Shown one piece after another: positions 7,872 through 15,908 of a stretch of DNA of 64,000 nucleotides; position 1 is the stretch's first letter; each line of letters opens with the position of its first letter. The DNA comes from Rhodospirillaceae bacterium UBA1479 (lineage in GTDB: Bacteria; Pseudomonadota; Alphaproteobacteria; Rhodospirillales; Casp-alpha2). A program made the translations under genes and the position numbers. Location of the stretch: NCBI GenBank assembly GCA_002325375.1, contig DCRZ01000009.1, positions 416,661 to 480,660 of the forward strand, read 5' to 3'. The notes beneath the pieces are model-generated. The model was not told where the DNA came from. It saw nothing but the letters and a program-made list of their open reading frames with translations, and did not search any database.

Positions 7872-8681
7872 TCACAGAGCGAACGGCGAGACGACAAGGC
7901 CGCCGTCCCCGGCGATCACCAGATGATCGGGTTCAATCGCCGTCCATTGCTTGAGGTCGTCATCCAAGGGTTCCGACAAAATGATGATCGCCGTGCCCGT
8001 GGCCACGGTCACCTCATCGGCGGCATCATGGGGTTTGGCGCCCATGCCGACATACAGCGTCGGCACCCGGCCCGACGACGCATGGCGCAGGGCCCAGATG
8101 GTCTGTCCGTCCGTCAGCGCGATGGTCATGTTGAAGGGATCGGTCACGCCGGCATCCTTCTGCGCCTTTTCGATGGTCTGAATGGCCTGGCGGATGGCGG
8201 CCTCCGGGTCTTCGTCCAGGCCGAAGGTCAGTAGCAGGTGAAAGAAAATTTCGCTGTCCGTGGTGCCCTGGATGTTGGGAAACAGTTCGGGCGACACGGC
8301 CATGGCAAGGGCGCGGCGTACCTTGGACCAGCCGCCGATTTCGCCGTTGTGCATGAACAGCCACTTGCCGTGACGGAAGGGGTGGCAGTTGGTGCGGTTG
8401 ACGGAGGTTCCCGTGGTCGCCCGAACATGGCCGAAGAACAGATGCGACTTCACCTGTTCGGAAATGTTCAGAAGGTTCACGTCGTTCCATGCCGGCAGGA
8501 TGTCCTTGTACAGGCCGGGGCGGTCTTTTTCGCCGTACCATCCGATGCCGAAGCCGTCGGCATTGACCACATGCGCGCTTTGACTGGCCGACAGGCTTTG
8601 CCGGGCAAGGGAGTTTTCCGGGCGCAGCAGAAGGGTGTCCAGGTAGATGGGCGGTCCCGCGTAGGCGAGCCAGCGGCACAT
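7872..8681 (-). CDS. Class II glutamine amidotransferase-like protein
   Basis: The 269-residue protein starts MCRWLAYAG, placing the Ntn nucleophile Cys at position 2, as in class II glutamine amidotransferases of the YafJ/EgtC type. Other conserved segments are NADGFGIGWY, FGHVRATTGTSVNRTNCHPF, FMHNGEIGG and TTDSEIFFHLL, which shape the glutamine pocket. The N-terminal Met must be removed for activity. It is a stand-alone glutaminase domain with no synthetase domain, so the acceptor reaction is unknown. No ergothioneine genes are nearby, which weakens an EgtC assignment. It is followed at 4 bases by the phospholipase-like gene. Confidence 0.88.
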   Translation of the reverse strand: MCRWLAYAGPPIYLDTLLLRPENSLARQSLSASQSAHVVNADGFGIGWYGEKDRPGLYKDILPAWNDVNLLNISEQVKSHLFFGHVRATTGTSVNRTNCHPFRHGKWLFMHNGEIGGWSKVRRALAMAVSPELFPNIQGTTDSEIFFHLLLTFGLDEDPEAAIRQAIQTIEKAQKDAGVTDPFNMTIALTDGQTIWALRHASSGRVPTLYVGMGAKPHDAADEVTVATGTAIIILSEPLDDDLKQWTAIEPDHLVIAGDGGLVVSPFAL

Positions 8682-8702
8682 GTCGGTGATCCTTTTCCGA
8701 TA

Positions 8703-9494
8703 TCAGCTGTAACGGTTGCCGGCGGCGACTCCGCCGCCGTCGACGACAAAGGTTTGTCCGGTGATGAAGCTGCCGGCGTCCGACGCCAGCAGGATCGCCG
8801 TGCCGGCGATATCCTCGGGCTCGCCCAGACGGCCGAGCGGATAAGCTGCCTCGGCCCGGGCGCGGGCTTCCGGGTTTTCCCAGAGGGCGCGGGCGAAATC
8901 TGTCTTGATCAGGCCGGGTGCGATGGCGTTGGCGCGGACGTTGTGGGGGCCCCATTCGACGGCCAGGTTGCGTGCCAACTGCATGTCGGCGGCCTTGGAC
9001 ACCGCATAGGCGCCCAGGTTTATGGACCCCTTGAGCCCGCCGACGGACGAAATCAGGATCACCGCGCCGTCGCGCCGCGCCGCCATGTCCGGAAGGACCA
9101 TGTTGCACAGCTTCAGAACATTGGTGACGTTGACTTGCAGGATCTTTTCCCAGGCGCCGTCGTCGATCCCCGACATCGGTCCGTGATAGGGGTTCACGGC
9201 CGCGTTGCAGACCAGAATGTCGATGCGCCCCCATTCCTCCTTGACCCGGTCAACCAGGGACGTGAGCTGCTCCACATCGGACACGTTGCAAGCGATGGCC
9301 ATGGCCTCGCCGGGGGCGTCGTGGTTTTCCTCGTTGATCTGTGCCGCGACGGCTTCGCAGGCGTCCAGCTTGCGCGAGGTGATGATGACCTTGGCGCCCT
9401 GGCGGGCATAGGCTTCGGCGATGGCCTTGCCGATTCCCCGGCTTGAACCGGTGATTAAGGCGATCTTGCCTGTCAGGTCGAACATAGCGGTCAT
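8703..9494 (-). CDS. SDR-family NAD(P)-dependent oxidoreductase
   Basis: The 263-residue classical short-chain dehydrogenase/reductase has the cofactor-binding motif TGSSRGIGKAIA, the NNAG-equivalent VCNAAVNPY, an active-site Ser in LISSVGG and the catalytic YAVSKAA. The C-terminal SFITGQTFVVDGG motif is typical of the family. ATG 9494 is preceded by GGAGGAGA at good spacing; an upstream start would add 18 unrelated residues. The S-R-K residues after the second strand (ITSRKLD) suggest NADP preference, but this is only indicative. The substrate is unknown. It lies directly upstream of the amidotransferase gene on the same strand. Confidence 0.9.
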   Translation of the reverse strand: MTAMFDLTGKIALITGSSRGIGKAIAEAYARQGAKVIITSRKLDACEAVAAQINEENHDAPGEAMAIACNVSDVEQLTSLVDRVKEEWGRIDILVCNAAVNPYHGPMSGIDDGAWEKILQVNVTNVLKLCNMVLPDMAARRDGAVILISSVGGLKGSINLGAYAVSKAADMQLARNLAVEWGPHNVRANAIAPGLIKTDFARALWENPEARARAEAAYPLGRLGEPEDIAGTAILLASDAGSFITGQTFVVDGGGVAAGNRYS

Positions 9495-9621
9495 GGTGTC
9501 TCCTCCGTCTGGCCGGGTGTTTCCCCTTGTCCGGCGACACTTTTTCACGGTTTTCGGAGTTTGGGAACGGGCCAGCGCGCGAATTTACGAGGCTAACTTT
9601 AGGCAGGGTTGACCCGGGCCG

Positions 9622-10791
9622 GTGCATGCACTTCACTTTGTGCAAGCAGAGGGTGGGATTCCCACCACAAAAAACGTTTCCGTGCCGAACACGGAACGCA
9701 GACCGCTCGTGAGGCCCAACTTGGCCACCATTAATCTACGCTCTTTCACCGTCCTGGTCGTCGATCAGGACGACGCGCATCGCTGGATGATACACAATCT
9801 TCTGCAAGCGTTGGGTGTCGGCGAAATTTTGACCGCCAACAGCAACGACGATGCGCTGAATCTCCTGAAGCGGCTGTCGAAGAAAAGCGTCACCGAACGG
9901 GTCGATACCGTCGATTTCATGATCTGCGACATGTTCGAGGAAATGTTGAACGGCGTCGACATGGTGCGCTGGGTTCGCATGAACAAGGATTCGCCGAACC
10001 GCTTCTTGCCGGTCATCCTGATGGCCAAGGCGTTTGACCCGAAGACCGTCGCCGAGGCCCGTGGCTACGGGGCGACCCAATTCCTGCTCAAACCGGTGAC
10101 GGTGGATGCCTTGGTCGACCGTATCCTGACCGTGGTCAACCGGCCCCGGCCGTTCGTCTACAACACCGCCTATTTCGGGCCCGATCGCCGCGGCAGCCTC
10201 AAGCCGGTGCCCAGGGAACGCCGTGACCTGGACCGTTCCGACGTCCGTGTCGATCGCTCGCCGCTGGCGACCGCGCTGGAACGGTTTCCCAACGACAGCG
10301 TGATCCGGATCTTCCGCCCGCCCAACCATCTGAAGCGCAAAGCCGGCGGTGGTGACGACGATGGCGACGCCCTGTTCACCCAGGGGGCCGTGTTCAAGGC
10401 CCAGAAGGAATTGGAGCGGTCGAAGGAAGAATATGTGGGTTCGGCCCTCGACTATGTGGATAGCCTGCAACGGATCATGGCCGAAGCGGGCGCGGCGCCG
10501 GACAAGTCAGAGCACTTTCAGCGTATTCACGGGCTGGCCAAGCAATTGGGCCTGCAGGGCGAAACCTTCGGCTATCCCCTGGTCTCCATGGTTGGCAATT
10601 CGCTGATGCGGTTTACGGGCGGGGGCCTGCCGAACAGTGCCTCCAGCATCGAACTGGTCAAGGTGCACATCGATTCCCTGACCGTTATCCTGCGCAACAA
10701 CATTTCGGGTGACGGTGGCACTACGGGGCGTGAACTGGTGTCTCAGTTGCAGGCAGCGATCAAGAAAATCACCCGCGCCGCCGCAGGATAG
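9622..10791 (+). CDS. Response regulator with C-terminal Hpt-like helical domain
   Basis: The first third is a receiver domain: VLVVDQDDAHR provides the acidic pocket, ICDMFEE the probable phosphorylated Asp and FLLKPV the conserved Lys. A basic linker with a GPDRRG segment follows. The C-terminal 120 residues are helical; RIHGLAKQLGLQGETFGYPL resembles the phosphotransfer-domain helix around an active His, which would make this a receiver-Hpt protein. No DNA-binding or enzymatic output domain is seen. No ATG precedes the receiver, so the start is GTG 9622, 9682 or 9709; 9622 is the longest. It is divergent from the SDR gene. The partner kinase is unknown. Confidence 0.78.
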   Translation: MHALHFVQAEGGIPTTKNVSVPNTERRPLVRPNLATINLRSFTVLVVDQDDAHRWMIHNLLQALGVGEILTANSNDDALNLLKRLSKKSVTERVDTVDFMICDMFEEMLNGVDMVRWVRMNKDSPNRFLPVILMAKAFDPKTVAEARGYGATQFLLKPVTVDALVDRILTVVNRPRPFVYNTAYFGPDRRGSLKPVPRERRDLDRSDVRVDRSPLATALERFPNDSVIRIFRPPNHLKRKAGGGDDDGDALFTQGAVFKAQKELERSKEEYVGSALDYVDSLQRIMAEAGAAPDKSEHFQRIHGLAKQLGLQGETFGYPLVSMVGNSLMRFTGGGLPNSASSIELVKVHIDSLTVILRNNISGDGGTTGRELVSQLQAAIKKITRAAAG

Positions 10792-10800
10792 CCAGGACTG

Positions 10801-10858
10801 TGGCGTTGGTATTTATATATTGTTTTATATGCAATTTTATATTTAAATAAGAATATAG
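10801..10858. promoter_or_regulatory. AT-rich promoter-like stretch
   Basis: Nearly all of about 50 bases here are A or T, in strong contrast to the GC-rich surroundings, with repeated TTTTATAT words. It lies 45-100 bases before the gene at 10902 and probably holds its promoter or a site for a nucleoid protein. No single -35/-10 pair can be chosen safely. Confidence 0.4.
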
Positions 10859-10901
10859 GCGATGCCAATGCTGCCAGTTCCCCGAACGGAAGGATAAGAT
10901 C

Positions 10902-11450
10902 ATGCAAACGCAGAAGCCGATATTAAGCCTCTGTCACGGTCGCGTATGGGTGCCTGCGGCCTTGGCGCTCGCCTTGGGGCTGATGCCCCTGCCGACGGCG
11001 GCGGCCGTGACCGGCGAGGGCGGGGTGGAATTTATTTTGCCTGCCCCCGCTGATCACAACGGTCCAGAAGTGACGGCCCAGCCCGTTGCCGAGGTCGAGC
11101 AACAAGAGTTGATGGCGCCGGCAGCCTCCGCCGATTCAAAAGTGCCGGTTGTCATGGCGGTGATCGACGCGGATACGGCGTTTTGGCGGCAGGCCGATGC
11201 CTCAAATGATCCGGAAAAAGTGAAAGTCTATCTGCTGACCTATCCCCGGGGCCGTCATGTGGCGAAAGCCAAGGTTCGGTTCCGCGAACTGCTGAGTGGC
11301 TTGTCGGTGCGCCTGGCGCCGTCGCCACTGCCGCGACCGGCTCGGCCCGGGCGCCTTTCCAATGGTCCGCCGCCGATCCTGCACCCGGCCCGGCCCGCGC
11401 GCTTTTTCAATGGCCCGCCGCCGATCTCGCGCCGGCACCCTGCCCTTTAG
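10902..11450 (+). CDS. Exported protein with a caspase-associated-type repeat and a proline-rich tail
   Basis: The 182-residue product starts at ATG 10902 behind a GGAAGGA ribosome binding site and has a signal peptide (WVPAALALALGLMPLPTAAA). Residues about 95-130 (FWRQADASNDPEKVKVYLLTYPRG) resemble the short helical repeat FWxxxxxSxDPxxxxxYLxxFPxG found beside caspase-like and SPOR domains in alphaproteobacteria. The C-terminus has two 16-residue copies around NGPPPI with PARP spacers. No enzymatic domain is present. The role is unknown; it may be an envelope scaffold protein. Confidence 0.68.
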   Translation: MQTQKPILSLCHGRVWVPAALALALGLMPLPTAAAVTGEGGVEFILPAPADHNGPEVTAQPVAEVEQQELMAPAASADSKVPVVMAVIDADTAFWRQADASNDPEKVKVYLLTYPRGRHVAKAKVRFRELLSGLSVRLAPSPLPRPARPGRLSNGPPPILHPARPARFFNGPPPISRRHPAL

Positions 11451-11528
11451 GCATTTGGTCATGGACTTAACCGAACCGTCACCCGGCGTTCATGTTGGGG
11501 TCATTCGGGCCCTGTACCTACCGGGATC

Positions 11529-12125
11529 ATGTTCGCAGCTCCCCGCATCCCCGTCCGCGCCGTGACCCAGGACACGTTACCCGGAACCATGGTCCTGGTC
11601 GTCGGCCCGTCCGGGGCGGGCAAGGACAGCCTGATCGACGGCGCCCGGCGAGCCTTTGCCGGCGGCGCCGACGTCGTGTTCCCCCGTCGCGATATCACCC
11701 GCCCGGCCGATGCCGGGTCCGAGGACCATGTCGCGGTCACGGAAAGCCAGTTCCATGCCCGCCGAGAACTGGGTGGCTACCTTCTGTCCTGGGGGGCCCA
11801 TGGCCTGTGGTACGGCATCCCGACGGAAACCGTGGACCACCTTCTGGGCGGGCGCACCGTGGTGGTCAATGCGTCCCGTTCCGTAATTGAAGAGGCACGG
11901 GGCCGGTTTCAGCACCTGCGTGTCGTTTCGGTGACGGCTGATGAAGAGACCCTTCGCGCGCGCCTGGGCGCCCGTGCCCGGGAAACCGACGCGCAGATCG
12001 CCCACCGGCTGGAACGCGCCCGGGCCTTCCGTGTGGAAGGCCCGGACGTTATTGATTTTCCCAATGATGGGCCGCTTGAAGCGGCGGTCGGCCGGTTTGC
12101 CCGCATTCTGCGGGACCTGACCTGA
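11529..12125 (+). CDS. phnN: Ribose 1,5-bisphosphate phosphokinase-like protein (PhnN)
   Basis: The 198-residue product belongs to the guanylate-kinase-like PhnN family, which phosphorylates ribose 1,5-bisphosphate to PRPP in phosphonate breakdown. The P-loop is VVGPSGAGKDSLI; the RRDITRPADAGSEDH segment and YGIPTETVDHLLGGRTVVVNASR are typical of PhnN rather than of guanylate kinase. ATG 11529 has only a weak ribosome binding site; ATG 11589, directly before the P-loop strand, is an alternative. No other phn genes are in the window, so it may serve PRPP supply alone or be detached from a distant operon. Confidence 0.82.
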   Translation: MFAAPRIPVRAVTQDTLPGTMVLVVGPSGAGKDSLIDGARRAFAGGADVVFPRRDITRPADAGSEDHVAVTESQFHARRELGGYLLSWGAHGLWYGIPTETVDHLLGGRTVVVNASRSVIEEARGRFQHLRVVSVTADEETLRARLGARARETDAQIAHRLERARAFRVEGPDVIDFPNDGPLEAAVGRFARILRDLT

Positions 12126-12137
12126 CGCATTGCCCTG

Positions 12138-12638
12138 TCAGTCCAGGGCGACGACCTCGACCCGGCGGCTGCCGTCAAACCAGAACCAGCTGGGCGCCGT
12201 ATCGCCGAAGGCTTCCGCCCGTGACGAAACGCTGAGGTTTTGCGGTGCCACACCGGCGCCGATCAGGCGTGCGGCCACGGCGCGGGCGCGGTTCATGGCG
12301 AGTTGGTCGTTTAAGTCCACCGGACCGCGTTTGTCGGCTTGGCCAACGACACAGATGGTCGTGCCCGATGGCAGGGTCTCCGCGAAGGCGCGGATATCGA
12401 CTTCCTGGTCATCGGGAACGGCGGTGCTGCCGGTTTTGAACCCGTTGACGATCAAGGGAATGGATTGGCCGTATTCAGGGGCCGCATCGCAGGCAGCGTC
12501 ATAGGGTTCGGCCGCGCGGGCGGCACCCGTGGCGAGCAACGCAATGGCAAACAGTCCGGCGGCAGCCAGACTGGCGGCGACCAGGCCGGTGGCGATCAGG
12601 CCCGCGGCGGGCCGGGGAGGATAAGCGTGGCTGGGCAT
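12138..12638 (-). CDS. OmpA-like domain protein with signal anchor
   Basis: The 166-residue protein has an N-terminal hydrophobic segment rich in Ala, Leu and Gly, ending in ARAAEPYDAACD, and then an OmpA-type peptidoglycan-binding domain. The domain is seen in ICVVGQADKRGPVDLNDQLAMNRARAVAARLIGAGV. AMNRARAV is the usual NxxLSxxRAxxV region, here modified. ATG 12638 follows a GGAGA ribosome binding site. It probably tethers to or senses the cell wall from the periplasm; no beta-barrel is present. Confidence 0.8.
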   Translation of the reverse strand: MPSHAYPPRPAAGLIATGLVAASLAAAGLFAIALLATGAARAAEPYDAACDAAPEYGQSIPLIVNGFKTGSTAVPDDQEVDIRAFAETLPSGTTICVVGQADKRGPVDLNDQLAMNRARAVAARLIGAGVAPQNLSVSSRAEAFGDTAPSWFWFDGSRRVEVVALD

Positions 12639-12723
12639 GGTCTGTCTCCTTTACCGGGTTGATCCGATGACAGGAGATATCGCCCGCAATCAGGGCCATT
12701 GTTGGCAGTAAATGGGACCATTT

Positions 12724-12753
12724 CATGCCGCCGTGCCTTATTTCGGCGGCATG
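12724..12753 (-). terminator. Hairpin after the O-methyltransferase gene remnant
   Basis: CATGCCGCCG (12724-12733) and CGGCGGCATG (12744-12753) form a perfect 10-bp stem with a 10-base loop, starting 11 bases past the stop of the leftward gene. It lacks a T-run, so termination may be weak. Confidence 0.45.
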
Positions 12754-12764
12754 TGACCTGAGAT

Positions 12765-13417
12765 TCAGCGCTTCCGGGCGAGGGTCAGGCCGTCGGCCAC
12801 GGACAGCAGCGAGACCGTGACCCGGTCATCGTCTTTCAAGCCCGCGTTGAAGGCGCGGATCGCCTGCGTATCAACGCTATTGTCCGTGGGATCGATGACC
12901 CGCCCGTTCCACAACACGTTGTCGATGGCGATCAGGCCGCCCGGACGGATCAAACTCAGGCAGCGTTCGAAATAGTTTTGATAGTTTTCCTTGTCGGCGT
13001 CGATGAACGCCATGTCGAAGGCCCCGGTGCGGCCTTCGGTTATCAGGGCGTCCAAGGTTTCGAGCGCGGGTGCCAGACGCAGGGTGATGCGTCCCGCCAC
13101 CCCGGCCTCGGCCCAATAGCGGCGGTATAGTCTTCAGATATATCGCAGCACACCATCTCGCCGTCGTCGGGCAAGGCCATGGCCATGGCGAGCGAACTGT
13201 AACCGGTGAAGGTGCCGACCTCGATGATCCGCCTGGCGCCCAGAAGTTCAACCAGCAGGGCCAGAAGCTGTCCCTGGTCCGGCGAGATCTGCATTCCCGC
13301 ACGGGGATGACTGTCCGTCTCGCGGCGCAGACGGGCCAGGATTTCGGGCTCGCGCAACGTCGTTTTCAGGATGTAGTCGTAAAGGGCCGGGTCGAAGCCG
13401 GTTGTCGCTTTGGTCAC
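12765..13417 (-). pseudogene. Class I SAM-dependent O-methyltransferase, frameshifted
   Basis: Two overlapping leftward frames together make one caffeoyl-CoA-type O-methyltransferase. The N-terminal part (from GTG 13417, after an AAGGAGG site) contains IIEVGTFTGYSSLAMA and MVCCDISEDYTA; the C-terminal part contains RYWAEAGVAGRITLRL, FIDADKENYQNYFE and GLIAIDNVLWNGRV. The frame changes near 13120-13130, between DYTA and RRYW. Family members normally have a few more residues there, so about 10 bases appear to be missing, possibly lost between short GCC repeats. A sequencing error is the alternative. If real, the enzyme is inactive, because the product ends about 20 residues after the shift. Confidence 0.8.
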
Positions 13418-13445
13418 AGGTCGCGCCTCCTTGAGGCTTAGGGGG

Positions 13446-13820
13446 TTATTCGCCGCGTTCGACGGATATGGATGCGCCCGCCGGAACGACGGCCAGGGTC
13501 TTCACATCCTCGACGGCGTCCGCCCAGATGTTGCAGGGCGAGGCCAGGCGGCATTCATCGCCTTGGGAAATGGGGGTGGGGCCGAACCCGATGGCGATGC
13601 TGTCGCCGTCGGGCCAGAATGCAATCTCGCCGGGTTGGACCACGGCGCGGGCATCGGCCTCGCGGTTAAGGGATATGGGCGTCGAAAAATAAACCTCGTC
13701 GCCCCAGGTGCTGGCTTGGGACGTAAAGGGTGCGGCGTCCCAGATCGCGGCGGCGGTCGGTGTGTCGCGCAGGTTGACGTTCAGGGTCACGGTTCCAATG
13801 GTCATCTTGATTGTTTTCAT
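13446..13820 (-). CDS. Cyclophilin-like fold protein
   Basis: The product of about 124 residues resembles the small cyclophilin-like (TM1367-type) family: an N-terminal strand (KTIKMTIGTVTLNVNLRDTPTA), IWDAAPFTSQASTWGDEVYFSTPI, and the characteristic VQPGEIAFWPDGDSIAIGFGPTPIS. ATG 13820 was chosen; a TTG two codons upstream is better spaced from the GGAGG site and may be used. These proteins lack proven peptidyl-prolyl isomerase activity and their role is unknown. It lies 28 bases upstream of the broken O-methyltransferase, probably in the same transcript. Confidence 0.75.
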   Translation of the reverse strand: MKTIKMTIGTVTLNVNLRDTPTAAAIWDAAPFTSQASTWGDEVYFSTPISLNREADARAVVQPGEIAFWPDGDSIAIGFGPTPISQGDECRLASPCNIWADAVEDVKTLAVVPAGASISVERGE

Positions 13821-13902
13821 GATCAAACGAGGCCTCCTCCTCTAATGTCCAGCGTCTGCTCCCCACGGACTTTTTAGCGCATTCGTTGAATGTTCCGAAC
13901 CC

Positions 13903-14307
13903 CTATTGCAGGGTCGGGTCGCTGTCCTCCCGCCCGGCGGCGCCGCGGTCCTGGCAGGGACCGGCCTGATGGTGGACCATGCGCCACAGGGGCCCCGTCC
14001 GCACGAATACGTTGGTTGCGGTCAACAGCGTGCCCGGCATGCGCTCAAACCCGGTGACATAGGCCGTGTCCCCCAGGGAATATGCCCGCGCGCCGACGCA
14101 GCGGATATCCGCCGTCTCGCCCGTCGATAAAATCGTCGACCAGCTGTCCATTACCTCCTGTTGGCCGCTCAGGGGACGCCATCCCGGATGGATGCAGGTG
14201 ATGTCCCGGTCGTCGGCCCAGGCGGCGCGCATCTGTTCGATGCTGCCGCCGGCGAAGGCAGCGTAAAAGGCGTCGTTGGCGAACAGAATCGCTTCCCGGT
14301 CTGACAT
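13903..14307 (-). CDS. SnoaL/NTF2-like domain protein
   Basis: The 134-residue protein has the cone-shaped NTF2-like fold of SnoaL/DUF4440 relatives: an N-terminal helix ANDAFYAAFAGGSIEQMRAAWADD, then TCIHPGWRPLSGQQEVMDSW and a final sheet LLTATNVFVRTGPLWRMVHHQAGP. The CIHPGW and MVHHQAG elements are frequent in the proteobacterial subgroup. The fold serves enzymes and binding proteins alike, so no reaction is proposed. The region between it and the next rightward gene (14308-14494) holds no further gene. Confidence 0.78.
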   Translation of the reverse strand: MSDREAILFANDAFYAAFAGGSIEQMRAAWADDRDITCIHPGWRPLSGQQEVMDSWSTILSTGETADIRCVGARAYSLGDTAYVTGFERMPGTLLTATNVFVRTGPLWRMVHHQAGPCQDRGAAGREDSDPTLQ

Positions 14308-14494
14308 GCGCGGATTTCCCCTGTTTGTACTTCCGCCGTTCCGGGCCCGCTGTCTGGCGGGTAAGCAGGAGCAACGGATTGATCCTAATCAGTGCCCGGG
14401 AAGTCAAAGTTCTGGCGATGTCCCCGATCAACACTGAAAATGGCGACAATCGCCCGCCGCATCAATGTTGAAGCTGCATACGAAGGACAGGAAC

Positions 14495-15484
14495 ATGGCC
14501 GACACCCCTGAATCGAACGACGACCGTCAGGCCCAGGTCGAGGATGCCAAGACAGGTCTGCCGCTTGACCTGATGACGGCGGTGCCGGGGTTGAATCCCC
14601 GCGACATGTCGGTGCTGATCGTCGGCGGCCTGGGGAAGGGGGTGACCCTGAACGCGGGCGTCGATAACGGGGACGGAACGGCGACCCTGTTGGAACACGA
14701 CCTGACCGTTCCCGGTGGTCTGCGCATGCGGTTTCCCCCGGGGGCCAGTGGGCCGCACGCTTTCCCCGTTACGGTGATCTCCAGCGACGGGCATGTGCGC
14801 ACGGGTAGCTTGACGGTGGAACCGGGCTTGGCGGCGTTGGAATCGGGGCTGCGCTTTTCCATTGAGGCACCGGTGGTCCTGGACGGCAGCGGGCGTGTCG
14901 GTTTTCCCGTCGCGATTTCCTTCGCCCGGGGCATGGGCAAGATGGTTGGCGATGTGGCGTTCACATTGGACGGGGTGCCGGCGGGCGTGCACCTGACCGG
15001 CGGCGTTCGGGACGGTGCGCCCGATGGCGACGGTCCGTGGCGTTTGGCGATGGACGATCTTCGGGATCTCAGCCTGATCGTGCCGGAGGGGCAGGGGGCG
15101 TTCGATGTGGACCTGACCGTCGAGGCCCGCGGCCAATCAGGCGGCCGCCTGAAATTGACGCGTCAGGCTCGCGCGGTGCCGCCCGGTGCGCGGGCGCAGG
15201 AATCACGGCCGTCCGCTGCCGCCCCGTCGACCGAACCGAAATCAGTCGCCGTGGACAAGCCCGCCTCGGCGTCCCCGTCGGTGACGGACTGGTTGACGGG
15301 TAACGGCGTGTTCACCTTCGCCTCGGGCCATGGCGGCGATCTGTTCGAAGGCGGCTATGGATGGAGCGAACCCACGGAATCCGCAGAACCGCCCCGCCCC
15401 CGACGGTCTGACGGCAGCGCCGGGGAATTGCGCCTTCTGGCGGGCGGGCCGGTCATCGACGGACCTGACCCGATCATTTGGTAG
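14495..15484 (+). CDS. Acidic protein with two cadherin-like/T1SS-143-type modules
   Basis: The 329-residue product starts at ATG 14495 after an AGGACAGGA site. Two segments resemble the repeat of giant type-I-secreted adhesins (GLPxGxxLSAGxDNGDGTWTL): residues about 34-65 (VLIVGGLGKGVTLNAGVDNGDGTATL) and about 155-200 (FTLDGVPAGVHLTGGV then DGPWRLAMDDLRDLSLIVP). There is no signal peptide, no RTX nonapeptide and no secretion partner nearby. The C-terminal third is disordered and ends in LLAGGPVIDGPDPIIW. It could be a detached adhesin fragment or an independent carbohydrate- or protein-binding protein. Confidence 0.6.
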   Translation: MADTPESNDDRQAQVEDAKTGLPLDLMTAVPGLNPRDMSVLIVGGLGKGVTLNAGVDNGDGTATLLEHDLTVPGGLRMRFPPGASGPHAFPVTVISSDGHVRTGSLTVEPGLAALESGLRFSIEAPVVLDGSGRVGFPVAISFARGMGKMVGDVAFTLDGVPAGVHLTGGVRDGAPDGDGPWRLAMDDLRDLSLIVPEGQGAFDVDLTVEARGQSGGRLKLTRQARAVPPGARAQESRPSAAAPSTEPKSVAVDKPASASPSVTDWLTGNGVFTFASGHGGDLFEGGYGWSEPTESAEPPRPRRSDGSAGELRLLAGGPVIDGPDPIIW

Positions 15485-15489
15485 GGGGG

Positions 15490-15726
15490 TTAGTTGGCCC
15501 GCATGCCGGGGAATACTTCTGTGTCATCAAGGGTATCCGCTTCCAGCATGGCACGGTAGATTTTGGCCGCCAGGGCCTCGTCGATGCCGCCCGCGCGCGC
15601 GCCCGCCTGGATCATGGCAAGCGACGGCTGCATGGGGACGAATTTAACGCCCAGGTCGACCTGTTCTTCCAGTTCGGCCAACGCCATTTCCAGGTTCGGC
15701 GAGAGTCGGTTGGTTTTGGAACCCAT
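15490..15726 (-). CDS. Small conserved-looking hypothetical protein (78 aa)
   Basis: The product is a hydrophilic helical protein (SPNLEMALAELEEQVDLGVKFVPMQPSLAMIQAGARAGGIDE, shown only in part here as LEMALAELEEQ and LAMIQAGARAGG). ATG 15726 was chosen over longer in-frame starts because the added residues are not protein-like and the upstream AGAGAA purine stretch could serve the ribosome. There is no known motif or membrane segment. It is convergent with the gene at 14495, with only five bases between the stops. Confidence 0.5.
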   Translation of the reverse strand: MGSKTNRLSPNLEMALAELEEQVDLGVKFVPMQPSLAMIQAGARAGGIDEALAAKIYRAMLEADTLDDTEVFPGMRAN

Positions 15727-15908
15727 TTTTTTCTCTTTGTTGCGTATGGTTGCTTGTTTTTGAATTCGCACGAATTCGGGTCGGACTACGCAAGCGGCGT
15801 GCCAGACATCCCATCCCTGGACTTCGGTCATAGAGCGATGACGCACACGTTGCCCGGTTCCCTCAGGCGTCGATGTGCTCTAATCTCCCGCCCGGAAACA
15901 TGCCCGGA

